Assembly: GCF_007993755.1 (NCBI RefSeq)
Contig: NZ_CP042467.1
Location: 5,783,749 to 5,847,748, forward strand
DNA: 64,000 nt
From: Microvenator marinus
GTDB taxonomy: Bacteria > Myxococcota_A > Bradymonadia > Bradymonadales > Bradymonadaceae
Reading direction: 5' to 3'
A program made the position numbers and the translations under genes. Below are positions 9,840 to 18,466 of the stretch, piece after piece. The first letter of the stretch is position 1. The number at the start of each line of letters is the position of its first letter. The notes beneath the pieces were generated by a model. It was not told the origin of the DNA and made no database searches. It was given only the letters and a program-made list of their open reading frames with translations.

Positions 9840-10039
9840 GATCTCCGGATCATCGCATAAATAGGAACGATCAACTGAATCTGTGGTTCGTGGTGGAACG
9901 AAAGATTTGGTCGTTTTTGCCCTTAAAAGGGTGTGATCAGATCGGGTGACTCCAATCGAGTCGATCAAGGAAGAGAAACTCGACGAGCTGTAAACACGCG
10001 CGGATGAGCCAAGGACGGCACTCCGCGCGTGTTTTTTTT
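9840..10039 (+). ncRNA. Candidate structured small RNA, about 200 nt
   Basis: Within the 360-bp gap 9679-10038 no convincing ORF is found, but the plus strand is rich in nested inverted repeats. AACGATC/GGTCGTT (9866-9872 with 9909-9915) encloses AATCT/AGATT (9878-9882 with 9903-9907), which encloses GTTC/GAAC (9886-9889 with 9896-9899). Next come CCCT/AGGG (9920-9931), TGATC/GATCA (9934-9938 with 9963-9967) enclosing GACTC/GAGTC (9948-9962), a mutually exclusive TCGAGT/ACTCGA (9956-9961 with 9978-9983), and a strong terminator. The downstream protein gene is on the other strand, so this is a stand-alone RNA, not a leader. The family is not recognised; the size would also fit 6S RNA. Confidence 0.5.
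9993..10039 (+). terminator. Strong rho-independent terminator
   Basis: A 12-bp perfect stem AACACGCGCGGA / TCCGCGCGTGTT (9993-10004 with 10022-10033) with a run of eight T (10032-10039) on the plus strand. On the minus strand the same stem follows the DUF819 stop directly and may work in both directions, though with a weaker U-tract. Confidence 0.85.
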
Positions 10040-11136
10040 CAGCTGAGCACTTCGAAAACGAGCATTCCGAGATAGTTTCCAAGCGCATAGCCGACCAAGG
10101 CCGAGGTCATTCCTGTTAGAATGGCGTCATGGCTTCTTACTCGGGTCGCGATAATCGGAACAAAGGCGGGGCCAAAGAGCGCGGCGGCGGAGCTAATCAA
10201 GAAGGTGTCCACGTCGATCTTGAAGAGTTTGGCCAGAACCAAATGCATTGAAACTGCCAAGCCTAAAATCGTTGCGGTCAAAAGCATCACGGGCCCAAGG
10301 GCCGCGAGGAGCACATCGAGTCCGGTCATGGACCCAATCATCGTGCAAAAGACCAGGATGAGATAATCCCCGACCAGCTCACCGGTCTTGAGGCTTTGCA
10401 CCTTTGGTAGCAGAGAGAGGCCAAGGGAAAGGCTCGTTAGAACCATAAAAATCCAGGCGACATGGAGTTCTTTGAGCACGATCATGACGGCTCCGACAGA
10501 TACTGCTGAGACCAGAATCGAGAGCACAAATGCAAGCGCGCCGTCCTTGGCTGACCATGGGCTGTTCTCGAATAGTGGAGATTGGAAATCTTCGTCTTCC
10601 CTAACCGGCAAGATCTTTGAAAAGGTCCATCGGCCGATGGCGAGCACGAAGATGAGGTAGGTTCCGCCCACGGCGACATCTGAGGCGTTGGCAATTAGGA
10701 AGAGTTCAGTCGGGGCCTCGAGAGCCACACCAATGGCCATCAGGTTGGGCGTGCCTCCCGTGTATGTGCCGGTGAACATCGCCGCGAGCATGGCGACATT
10801 CGGGACATCTTTAAAGAGTAGTCCGGCAATCATTGCTGATACGAACACTGCCGCACACGCCATTAAAAAAGATGCGATTCCGCGTGGACTTCTCGCCAAC
10901 CACCCCCTGACATCACACGGAAAAAGAAGCATCGGGATCGCCAAAGGAATCAGTCCTTCGGCAATACTCTTGAGCATCTCAGGAGCCTTAAACACGGTCG
11001 CGAGAAGAATTCCAAAAGCGTACGAAAGCACTGCAGGGCCGAGGAAGCCGGCCCACGCGTACTTTTTAGATAACTTCAATGCCACCAGCGGCATGAACAA
11101 AGCGAAAACTACAAATAGCGCTAAGATTGTGTACAT
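10039..11136 (-). CDS. DUF819 family integral membrane protein
   Basis: A 365-residue, very hydrophobic protein with about 10-11 predicted membrane helices, of the DUF819 (YjcL-like) family. Supporting segments are GTYTGGTPNLMAIG, the NASDVAVGG turn and the C-terminal GPAFVPIIATR and GYALGNYLG. Members look like permeases with an inverted repeat, but the substrate is not known. The gene ends in the terminator region and is divergent from the next gene with a 49-bp gap. Confidence 0.88.
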   Translation of the reverse strand: MYTILALFVVFALFMPLVALKLSKKYAWAGFLGPAVLSYAFGILLATVFKAPEMLKSIAEGLIPLAIPMLLFPCDVRGWLARSPRGIASFLMACAAVFVSAMIAGLLFKDVPNVAMLAAMFTGTYTGGTPNLMAIGVALEAPTELFLIANASDVAVGGTYLIFVLAIGRWTFSKILPVREDEDFQSPLFENSPWSAKDGALAFVLSILVSAVSVGAVMIVLKELHVAWIFMVLTSLSLGLSLLPKVQSLKTGELVGDYLILVFCTMIGSMTGLDVLLAALGPVMLLTATILGLAVSMHLVLAKLFKIDVDTFLISSAAALFGPAFVPIIATRVRSHDAILTGMTSALVGYALGNYLGMLVFEVLS

Positions 11137-11185
11137 TTAAAGACTCGTGCAGAATGTTCAGACTAACACGATTCGGAGCATGACG

Positions 11186-12385
11186 ATGTTGAAAATTGCG
11201 ATGATTGCAGCCCTTTTGATGATTGGATGTTCGGATGACTCGGGAAAGTCCGGTCCTTCCGAAAATAACGCCAACAACACGAACAATACGAACAACACCA
11301 ACGGTTCGACCACGGGGGAGGGCGGAGAGAGGCCGAGTTTCGCCACCTATAACGTGGGGCTCGCCGTGGGTTTTGTGCCGCTGGCTGAGGAGCGCAAGGA
11401 CGCCGTAGTGAGCGCGGTGTCTGAGATTGATGCCGATGTGATTTGCCTTCAGGAGGTTTGGCTCAATCAAGTGGAAGACGAGTGGCGACAAGATAATATC
11501 GACGCGATCATCGCAGCCACTCAGGCCACACACCCCCACGCCTACTATCAAATCGGAGAGGTGGAGTCCGCCGTGGGTTGTACAGAAGAGGAGGTTGCTC
11601 CGCTCGAGACCTGCGTTCTAGGCGCGTGTGATGGAGTGCCGGATGGCGAGCTCTCAGGTTGTGTGATTCAGAACTGTAGCACTGAGTTTGGTGCGGTTTC
11701 GTCCGACTGCTCGAGCTGTCTCGTGGGCCAGCTCGGAAACCCTTTTGAAGACATCAAGGCCGCGTGTGTAGGAAGCACGCAGTCTGCATACTATTCGAAC
11801 GGCCACAACGGCCTCTTGCTTCTCTCAAAGACACCACTCGAGGACCAATTCTACGAAGAGATGGAGGCCGTACAGGTTGCGCGTTCTATACTCGCCGCAA
11901 CCACCACGCTCCCAAGTGGGGATGAAGTCCGCGTCTACTGCAATCACCTGACGGCCGAGATTACCGGCGTGGAGTATCCTGGCGATGAGTTCGATAGCTA
12001 CGAGGCGGAACAGAAAGTTCAGGTTGAGCGCCTGATTGAGTTGGTTGGTGAGGAGACACTTCCAACGGTGGTTCTCGGCGACTTCAACGCGGGCCCCGCC
12101 GACGAGGGTCTGGACGCGGAGCTTCCAGCAAATTACGAGCTATACATGAACGCCGGATGGACCAACGTTTTTCTGGACGTGTACACTGGACCAGCATGCA
12201 CCTATTGCTCCTCGAATACCCTGGTCGACTCGACGACGGACAAGGCGATCGACCATGTTTTTGTGGTCAACGCAGAGCCCATCGCGGCACGTGGCGATTT
12301 GCTTTTCACCGAGACGGTCGACGTAGAGGGCGCACAATCGCATATCTCCGACCACTTTGGTGTGCGGGTGATTTTCGACTTCTAA
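11186..12385 (+). CDS. Secreted lipoprotein with endonuclease/exonuclease/phosphatase fold
   Basis: A 399-residue lipoprotein. The ATG at 11186 is preferred over those at 11147 and 11180 because GGAG sits 7 bp upstream, and it yields the signal LKIAMIAALLMIGC. An Asn/Thr-rich linker follows. The EEP (DNase I/sphingomyelinase-like) fold is shown by ATYNVGL, ICLQEVW (catalytic Glu), CNHLT, VVLGDFNAGP, DHVFV and the terminal SHISDHFGV. About residues 125-200 hold an eight-cysteine insert, absent from ordinary EEP enzymes, that could be disulphide-bonded outside the cell. It could be an extracellular nuclease, phosphodiesterase or sphingomyelinase; the sequence does not tell. Confidence 0.87.
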   Translation: MLKIAMIAALLMIGCSDDSGKSGPSENNANNTNNTNNTNGSTTGEGGERPSFATYNVGLAVGFVPLAEERKDAVVSAVSEIDADVICLQEVWLNQVEDEWRQDNIDAIIAATQATHPHAYYQIGEVESAVGCTEEEVAPLETCVLGACDGVPDGELSGCVIQNCSTEFGAVSSDCSSCLVGQLGNPFEDIKAACVGSTQSAYYSNGHNGLLLLSKTPLEDQFYEEMEAVQVARSILAATTTLPSGDEVRVYCNHLTAEITGVEYPGDEFDSYEAEQKVQVERLIELVGEETLPTVVLGDFNAGPADEGLDAELPANYELYMNAGWTNVFLDVYTGPACTYCSSNTLVDSTTDKAIDHVFVVNAEPIAARGDLLFTETVDVEGAQSHISDHFGVRVIFDF

Positions 12386-12453
12386 GCATTCCTTGCGCCA
12401 AAATGCGACAACTGGTCTAATAGAGGGGTAATTCCGAAGACATTGAGGTCGCC

Positions 12454-15186
12454 ATGAAACGACGTTCCCTCTTTCTCCTGCTCTTCGTCGCAAGCACGTG
12501 GCTTGCGGCTTGCGGTGGGGACGAAGCCGCCACACGTTGGCAAACACCCGAGGACGAGCCTGACGCGAGTCAGGACCTTCCCGTGGACCCAGAGCCTGAT
12601 ATGGCTCCGGACCTGCCAGAAGAAGTGGAACCCCCTCGAGTTGGGGTCGCGGTTGAGACGGACGCATTGCTCTCTGTGGTACGAGCTGGCGAACTCATCG
12701 AAGTGACGTGCCGACTCCTCGACTCCAATGACAACGAGATCCCGACGGACCAGTCCGAGTTCTCCATCGACTATTCTCCACCTGGAAATTTTGTGGTGGA
12801 GGCCGATAGTGTGCGGGCGGTGCGTGTGGGTTTGACCACGGCGCGTTGCGGGCATCCTAGTTTGGGCCTTGTCGATCCCACACCCGTTGAGATTACGATC
12901 GAGCCAGGTCCGGCGCATACCGTCGTCACGAATACGACGGCAACTTCCGTTGTGGCGGGCGAGAGTTTTGATGTCACTTGCGACGTCTTCGACGCGTACG
13001 GCAATCCTTTGGACGAGTACGAGCCTCAGATTGTCTTGACGCCAACAAGCGCAAATCAAGAGGTTGAAGAGGGGAGTGTGACGTTGACGGTGGCCGATGT
13101 TTACGACGTCGTGTGTGCTGTGGATGGCGCGAGCAACCTACAAGGAAGACTCGTAGAGATCATCCCGGGGCGGCCTGCATCGCTTGCAATTTCGCTCGTC
13201 CCGAATCAACCGGTCTACGCCGTTGGACAAGTCGTTGAGCTCTCCTACATCGTCACCGATGAGTACGGAAACCCGATTCCCAGCGCGCAAGTCAATGTCA
13301 CGTCGAACCCAGCCGGGGAGTCCTTTGGTGCTGGCCGCTTCAGGTATGAGAATGAAGGGACGTATACCCTGGCTGCACAGGTCACCGAGCCTACGTCTAG
13401 CGGACAGACCCTTCGACAAGAAGCCACGATTGTGATCAACAGCAACGGTCCGAGCATCAATTGTGAGAGTCCTGGGGACGGCGCCATGGTCAATGTCGCG
13501 CCGAATGCCTCGGTGCTCTTTACCGGCAGTGTGGGTGACGTCAACGGAGTTTCAAGCGTGACGGTGAATGGGGGAGGCGTGGTGGTTGGCGCCGACGGCT
13601 CTTTCTCCAGAAATGTTCAGGCACGATTTGGAATCAACTTCGTAGAAATCGTGGCGCGCGACGATTTTGACGTGGAGAACAGCAAGACGTGCGCCTTTCT
13701 AGCCACGAACAACTGGGCTCCTGAGTCCGGCTTTATCTCGAATTCGGTGCTCTTGTCCCTTCTACAGGGCGCGATTGACGACCGAAACCCCTCGGATATC
13801 GACAGTCTTGGCGACCTTTTGAGCCGCGTGCTCAATAGTCAGGGACTCGTCAATGAATTGAAATCCGCCTTGAGTTCCGCCAACCCGCTGAAGCCGAGTT
13901 CGTGTGACCAAACGGTCTTGGGAATCTGTGTGCTGCGAAGCGAAGTCCGGTACCAAAACCTCGAGGTGAATGGCCCAAATAGCACTGAGTTGACCCTTGT
14001 GACCAACGGGCTGAGGACCAATGTCGAGGTCCAGAACCTAAGAATCAGAATTCGTGTTCGCGGCCAGGTGGCGGGGATTCCTTACGATACCGAAGGCTGG
14101 GTCACGGTTGACTCGCTGGCCGTGCAGCTCACCCTGGACGTGGGCCTGCAAAATAACCGCCCAAAGATCACTCTGAGGCCAAATTCGACGACGGTCACGG
14201 TCGGCTCGATCGACACCGATTTCAGCGGTCTTGACGGTGGTATCATCAATATCGTGGCATCGCTCTTCAACGGCACGATTCGAAACTTGTTGGCGAATAC
14301 GGTGCGTGGATTCGTGGAGACCGAGTTCAACGAGGTCATAGACGGAGTTGTGGGCTCACTTGACGTAAGCACGCTTGGGACCTCGTTCGACGTTCCCAAG
14401 CTCGACGGTTCAGGCAATATTCAGCTTCAGTTCGGAGTTAACTTCACCGATGCCACGGCGAGCACTCAGCGCCTAAGATTTGGTCTGGGAACACGTATCA
14501 CGCCCAGTACCACGTCCGTCGGCGCGAATTCGCTCGGAATCCCCCTTCCCCCAGGCGATATCCCTCTCGATCCACCCGTCGCGAGCGGAACGAGCGTAAG
14601 AGTCGCGGTGTATATGGGCGTGTTGAATCAGGCCCTGCATGCGTTGTGGCGCGCTGGGTTCCTAAACGTATCATTGGGTGGGGCCGATGTCGGTGGAGGG
14701 CTTCCAGCTGGTGTAAGTGCGACGATTCAGACCGGACTACCACCCGTGGTGGAGAATCTTGCGAATGGCGAGGCTCGAATGATGATTGGGGCCATGGATA
14801 TCAACCTTGTGTACCCAGGCATTTTCGACGAGGGCATCCGGATCAACGTCGGAGCAAACGCACGCACGTCCATCAACCTCGTTCAGGATTCGCTGGAGTT
14901 TGGAAATCTCCAAATCGAGGAGCTCTTCTTCTCCACGGACTCGGTGACGCTCGACTCCACGACCCGCGCCATTATTGAGAACTTCCTGCAGAATCTCTTG
15001 CAGACCGTCATCAATAATTCGCTCAACGACGCGCTTCCGGCGCTGCCCATCCCGACGTTCGAGCTGCCGGCTTCGCTGACGCAGTACAACCTTCCGGGCG
15101 GTCAGCAGATGGGGATTCAGACCAGCACCTATCAACAAACGCTCCTGCAATATCTGCTTCACGGCACTTTCGCGGTGTACCCATGA
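12454..15186 (+). CDS. Large lipoprotein: Ig-like repeats plus TULIP/BPI-like C-terminal half
   Basis: A 910-residue predicted surface lipoprotein (signal ending in STWLAAC). After an Asp/Glu/Pro linker come three bacterial Ig-like repeats (about 60-330) and a cadherin/Ig-type domain (about 331-420, starting PSINCESPGDG). The remaining ~480 residues are unlike common families. They contain amphipathic beta strands, helix-rich LFNGTIRNLLANTV-type segments, and NQALHALWRAGFL, which resembles the conserved core of BPI/LBP second domains, so a TULIP lipid-binding fold is inferred. The next gene is a paralog and overlaps by 4 bp (ATGA). Confidence 0.8.
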   Translation: MKRRSLFLLLFVASTWLAACGGDEAATRWQTPEDEPDASQDLPVDPEPDMAPDLPEEVEPPRVGVAVETDALLSVVRAGELIEVTCRLLDSNDNEIPTDQSEFSIDYSPPGNFVVEADSVRAVRVGLTTARCGHPSLGLVDPTPVEITIEPGPAHTVVTNTTATSVVAGESFDVTCDVFDAYGNPLDEYEPQIVLTPTSANQEVEEGSVTLTVADVYDVVCAVDGASNLQGRLVEIIPGRPASLAISLVPNQPVYAVGQVVELSYIVTDEYGNPIPSAQVNVTSNPAGESFGAGRFRYENEGTYTLAAQVTEPTSSGQTLRQEATIVINSNGPSINCESPGDGAMVNVAPNASVLFTGSVGDVNGVSSVTVNGGGVVVGADGSFSRNVQARFGINFVEIVARDDFDVENSKTCAFLATNNWAPESGFISNSVLLSLLQGAIDDRNPSDIDSLGDLLSRVLNSQGLVNELKSALSSANPLKPSSCDQTVLGICVLRSEVRYQNLEVNGPNSTELTLVTNGLRTNVEVQNLRIRIRVRGQVAGIPYDTEGWVTVDSLAVQLTLDVGLQNNRPKITLRPNSTTVTVGSIDTDFSGLDGGIINIVASLFNGTIRNLLANTVRGFVETEFNEVIDGVVGSLDVSTLGTSFDVPKLDGSGNIQLQFGVNFTDATASTQRLRFGLGTRITPSTTSVGANSLGIPLPPGDIPLDPPVASGTSVRVAVYMGVLNQALHALWRAGFLNVSLGGADVGGGLPAGVSATIQTGLPPVVENLANGEARMMIGAMDINLVYPGIFDEGIRINVGANARTSINLVQDSLEFGNLQIEELFFSTDSVTLDSTTRAIIENFLQNLLQTVINNSLNDALPALPIPTFELPASLTQYNLPGGQQMGIQTSTYQQTLLQYLLHGTFAVYP

Positions 15187-17339
15187 ATTACAAGATACTC
15201 ATATTTCTGATCTTTTCGGCGTTTGCACTCGGGTGCGGTGACGATAGCTCGCAGCCCGTGAATGCGAACAATCCTGATGAAGAACGTCCGGACCCGGACC
15301 CGGAAGAGCCGCGCGAAGAAGAGCCGGAACCCCAGACGCCGCAGATCTATCCGAAATTTCTGCTGGTCAATTTTGAACCCGCCCGCACAGTCTATTCGGT
15401 GGGAATCGCGCTCTTGCCAAACGTTACTGTGCTCGATGAGGAGCTCAATCCGATTGAGGGTGCTGAGTTTGAGGTGACGACCGAGCCTCCAGGGGCTGCG
15501 CGCGAGAATCAAGCAGGCCGCTGGGAGCTTCTCCGTGAAGGAAACGTCCGGTTTTTGGTCTGTGCCACTGAGCGAAATCGTGAGGGTGAGGCTGTGTGCG
15601 GCACCGACCGCGTATTGGTAGACAATTCACCGCCTGAGATCACGATCACGCGTCCACTTCCCGGCGCGCAGCTCGATGCTGTTTCCAGTCCGATGATCGA
15701 AGTTTTAGGCTCCGTAGCTGAAACCAACGGCGACCCGATCGTCTTGGTGAATGGTGAGGAAGTGCCTGTACTAGGCGGCACGTTCTCAGCGCTCGTGGAG
15801 CCCAAGTTCGGCGTGAATCATATCGAAGTTGCCGCGACCGACCGTATCAACCCCAAAACAACCGTGACCGGCGTGGACGTTCTTTGGGCGCCGCTCTATC
15901 AGGCGGTTGAGGGCGAGACACCGGCCTTTGAGCTCGATCCTGCGATCGGTCTTTGGCTAGGGCAGGACTTCGTGGACGATGGGCGACCCGCAGCGCGTCT
16001 GCCGGATGGTACCGAGACCACTGACGACCTCGTAGATATCTTGAATTTGGTGCTCCTCTACCTCGACCTAACTCAGCAGATTCCGAACCCCGTTGTGGAC
16101 TCCGGGGGCTTCACGCTCCGCGTGCCTTCAGTGGATATTGGGAAGCCGCGGGTGGTGGCGAATATTGTCCCGGGCGGAATAGAAATTTACCTGCAGCTTA
16201 CGGACGTGGAGGCGCAAACTCAGGGAGGGCTCACGCTCGAAGGACAATCGCTGAACCTCAACGGCTCCATTTTTGCCACGATTTCCGGGCTGATTCGACT
16301 CAACATCTCCAAGGCGTCCGCGAGTGCTCCACTCGAAGTTAGCGTCGATGAGATTACGATCGCGGTGGAGTCCGCCACCAGCCAGTTTATATCACCAGAG
16401 GCTAACGCAGTGTTTACGCTTGCGCAGTCGGTGCTTCGAACCACGATTGAGGATTTGCTCGTAGACACCTTGAATGGCTCGTTCATCGACCAGCTTCCGG
16501 CGCTGCTTGAAGACACCCTCGGAGGACTCGATTCAGCCCTCAAAGACCAATCTATCGAACTCGATCTTGGGTTTGGGACACCGCTGACGCTCAATCTGGA
16601 CGCCGGAATCAGCTCGATCACTACCAAATACCGACATTCGCTCCATGCGCCTCTTCAAGCAACGACGTCTATTGATACTTTGCGGACCCAGCCTTCAACT
16701 CGGGGCGTGCCGTTGATGCAGGCTCCGGCAAACCCATACTTTAACTCGAGCCGAATCCAAATTGGATTGAGACTCGGATTCTTGAACGGTTTGCTACACA
16801 CCCTTTGGGATGCTGGAATTCTAGAGCTCGATGTGGTTGACCAGCTCCCAATTCAGGCTGATGAGGCGTTTGTGAGCGCGAAGCTCCAGCCGATGATCAT
16901 CCCGCCCTTAGAGGGCCAGGACGGCACCTTTGTCGTTCAATTAGGTCAGGTCGAGTTGACCATCAGTTTCTTAGGGAAAACCGACGTCTATGGGCTTAAT
17001 CTTGAGCTCCCGGTGGACTTCGGCATCGTCGGCGAGTCCATTCAGCTGGGATTAGAAGCCGAGCCTGAAATCAAGGCATGGGTCATTTCGACCGAGAGGG
17101 AAAGTCCAATCCTGACCCCCGAGGCACTCATTCAGCTCTTTAAATCACAGGTCTTCCCCGAGCTTCTAGCTGCGCTCGGAGACGGGCTCAGTATCCCACT
17201 TCCTGTACCCGAGTTGACAGGCCTTGGAGGTATCGCACCACCGCTTGGCGCCTTCTCCATCGCGTTCGACCTCTACCGGCGGATTGAAGTCAGAAACGAG
17301 TGGATCGTGCTCGATATGACACTCCAGGGAACCCTCTAG
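15183..17339 (+). CDS. Paralogous large lipoprotein with TULIP/BPI-like C-terminal half
   Basis: A 718-residue lipoprotein (signal ending FALGC) with a Pro/Glu-rich linker, an Ig-like repeat (about 55-145), a second Ig-type domain (about 149-240, starting PPEITITRPLPGAQ) and a ~460-residue C-terminal part. It matches the upstream protein in layout and in marker segments: NGLLHTLWDAGIL lines up with NQALHALWRAGFL, and both end in a predicted helix-plus-strand region after PELLAALGDGLSIPLPVPEL. It has fewer Ig-like repeats than its neighbour. Translation is coupled (ATGA), suggesting the two proteins work together at the outer membrane or surface. Function inferred only from fold resemblance. 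Confidence 0.8.
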   Translation: MNYKILIFLIFSAFALGCGDDSSQPVNANNPDEERPDPDPEEPREEEPEPQTPQIYPKFLLVNFEPARTVYSVGIALLPNVTVLDEELNPIEGAEFEVTTEPPGAARENQAGRWELLREGNVRFLVCATERNREGEAVCGTDRVLVDNSPPEITITRPLPGAQLDAVSSPMIEVLGSVAETNGDPIVLVNGEEVPVLGGTFSALVEPKFGVNHIEVAATDRINPKTTVTGVDVLWAPLYQAVEGETPAFELDPAIGLWLGQDFVDDGRPAARLPDGTETTDDLVDILNLVLLYLDLTQQIPNPVVDSGGFTLRVPSVDIGKPRVVANIVPGGIEIYLQLTDVEAQTQGGLTLEGQSLNLNGSIFATISGLIRLNISKASASAPLEVSVDEITIAVESATSQFISPEANAVFTLAQSVLRTTIEDLLVDTLNGSFIDQLPALLEDTLGGLDSALKDQSIELDLGFGTPLTLNLDAGISSITTKYRHSLHAPLQATTSIDTLRTQPSTRGVPLMQAPANPYFNSSRIQIGLRLGFLNGLLHTLWDAGILELDVVDQLPIQADEAFVSAKLQPMIIPPLEGQDGTFVVQLGQVELTISFLGKTDVYGLNLELPVDFGIVGESIQLGLEAEPEIKAWVISTERESPILTPEALIQLFKSQVFPELLAALGDGLSIPLPVPELTGLGGIAPPLGAFSIAFDLYRRIEVRNEWIVLDMTLQGTL

Positions 17340-17408
17340 GTCAGAGGGTGTAATTCTACACTTTCACTCAAAAAATTAGTTTGCAAAGGCTGAGAATTCG
17401 GTTATGCC

Positions 17409-17433
17409 GCGGCTAGGAGCGGCGCGTAGCCGC
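17409..17433 (+). other. Leader hairpin upstream of the acidic-protein gene
   Basis: GCGGCTA / TAGCCGC form a 7-bp stem with an 11-base loop 27 bp before the ATG at 17461. There is no T-run after it, so it is not a terminator. It may be a protein-binding or RNA-stability element. Confidence 0.3.
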
Positions 17434-17460
17434 ATGAAATAACGTTCTCAGGTAGTACTC

Positions 17461-17844
17461 ATGCAAATTCATCTTTCAAAAGCCGAGGTTATCTCGATCC
17501 GAAGTGCCGCAGTCGAGTCATTCGCACAAGAGGACGAGGGCGAGCTCTTCTGCGAAGACATCGTAGGGTTCTTCGAGGATTCGGATATCGAGGTTATCGA
17601 GTCTCGGTCTGGCGGATCTGCAGACGAGTTCTTTTCTGAAATCTTTCATCAGTGGGACGGAGTCGATGCGTCGGACATCATGGACATGGTTGAAGAGGCG
17701 CTCTCGATCATCGACATCGAACTGACCTACGACCACGTGGATGACGACGACGAAGACGACGAGGAAGAGGACGACGACGACTTCGAAAGCGACGAGTGGG
17801 AAGACGACGACGAAGAAGAAGACTTCGAAGATAATGCCTTCTGA
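17461..17844 (+). CDS. Hypothetical protein with extreme acidic C-terminal tail
   Basis: 127 residues, no signal peptide. The first ~90 residues look like a small helical domain (LSKAEVISIRSAAVESFAQE onward); the last ~35 are almost all Asp/Glu, encoded by GAC/GAA-rich repeats. No family recognised. Its 3' end overlaps the mnmD start by 11 bp, so it is probably co-transcribed with the tRNA-modification genes. The tail might bind basic partners such as ribosomal proteins or nucleic-acid-binding proteins, but this is speculation. Confidence 0.75.
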   Translation: MQIHLSKAEVISIRSAAVESFAQEDEGELFCEDIVGFFEDSDIEVIESRSGGSADEFFSEIFHQWDGVDASDIMDMVEEALSIIDIELTYDHVDDDDEDDEEEDDDDFESDEWEDDDEEEDFEDNAF

Positions 17845-18466
17845 ATCCTCGCCTAGACTGGAGTGGTTTGAGACCGAAGACGGTTCGCGAACGCTCCGAG
17901 ACCTTGAGCTCAATGTGACGTATCGCTCGTCGCATGGCGCCCAGACCGAAAGCCAGCACGTTTTTGTAAATCCAGTGGCGGGACGCAAAGAATCGCTCAA
18001 AGTGTTTGAGTTTGGTTTTGGGCTCGGCACGAACTTCGTGGAGCTCCGGCGCGCACATCCCGGGCCGTTCACCTACAAGGCTGTGGAACATCGGCCACTG
18101 CCAAGAGTCTGGGAGGATGTCCTCGGTTGGGACGCTACGCTCCCATTGAAGGTTGGCGGCGTGCAGCTCGAGGTTCAGTGCAAGGAGTTCGCTATGGTCG
18201 AGTTAGAGTCAGACTTTGACGTCGTGTTTCACGACCCGTTTGGTCCATCAGCAAACCCTGATGCGTGGTCCGTCGAGGTGTTTGAGCGTGAGTTCAATGC
18301 CCTTTCGCCGCACGGCATATTGCTCACGTATTCGTCCGCGGGTCATGTAAGGCGCGCGCTTGAGGACGTGGGTTTTCGGGTGCTGAAGAGGCCAGGCCCC
18401 GGGAGGAAGAGAGAGGTGATCGCGGCGTTGAAGTCCGACGCGGCTCGGGAGCTGTGGGCGTTATGA
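17834..18466 (+). CDS. mnmD: tRNA 5-methylaminomethyl-2-thiouridine methyltransferase MnmD
   Basis: A 210-residue SAM-dependent methyltransferase that makes mnm5s2U at the tRNA wobble position 34. The MnmC N-terminal/DUF752 family is shown by VFEFGFGLGTNFVELR (SAM site), HDPFGPSANPDAWS (family motif DxFxPxxNPxxW) and LLTYSSAGHVRRALEDVGF near the end. The start at 17834 gives family length and overlaps the acidic gene; the open frame upstream to 17741 only reads the Asp/Glu-coding repeat in another frame. The stop overlaps the next start (ATGA), which encodes the other half of MnmC. Confidence 0.88.
   Translation: MPSESSPRLEWFETEDGSRTLRDLELNVTYRSSHGAQTESQHVFVNPVAGRKESLKVFEFGFGLGTNFVELRRAHPGPFTYKAVEHRPLPRVWEDVLGWDATLPLKVGGVQLEVQCKEFAMVELESDFDVVFHDPFGPSANPDAWSVEVFEREFNALSPHGILLTYSSAGHVRRALEDVGFRVLKRPGPGRKREVIAALKSDAARELWAL

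Noticed and set aside
17741..17833. N-terminal extension of mnmD rich in Thr/Lys
   Set aside because: It simply reads the Asp/Glu-coding repeat of the preceding gene in another frame; ATG 17834 gives normal family length.
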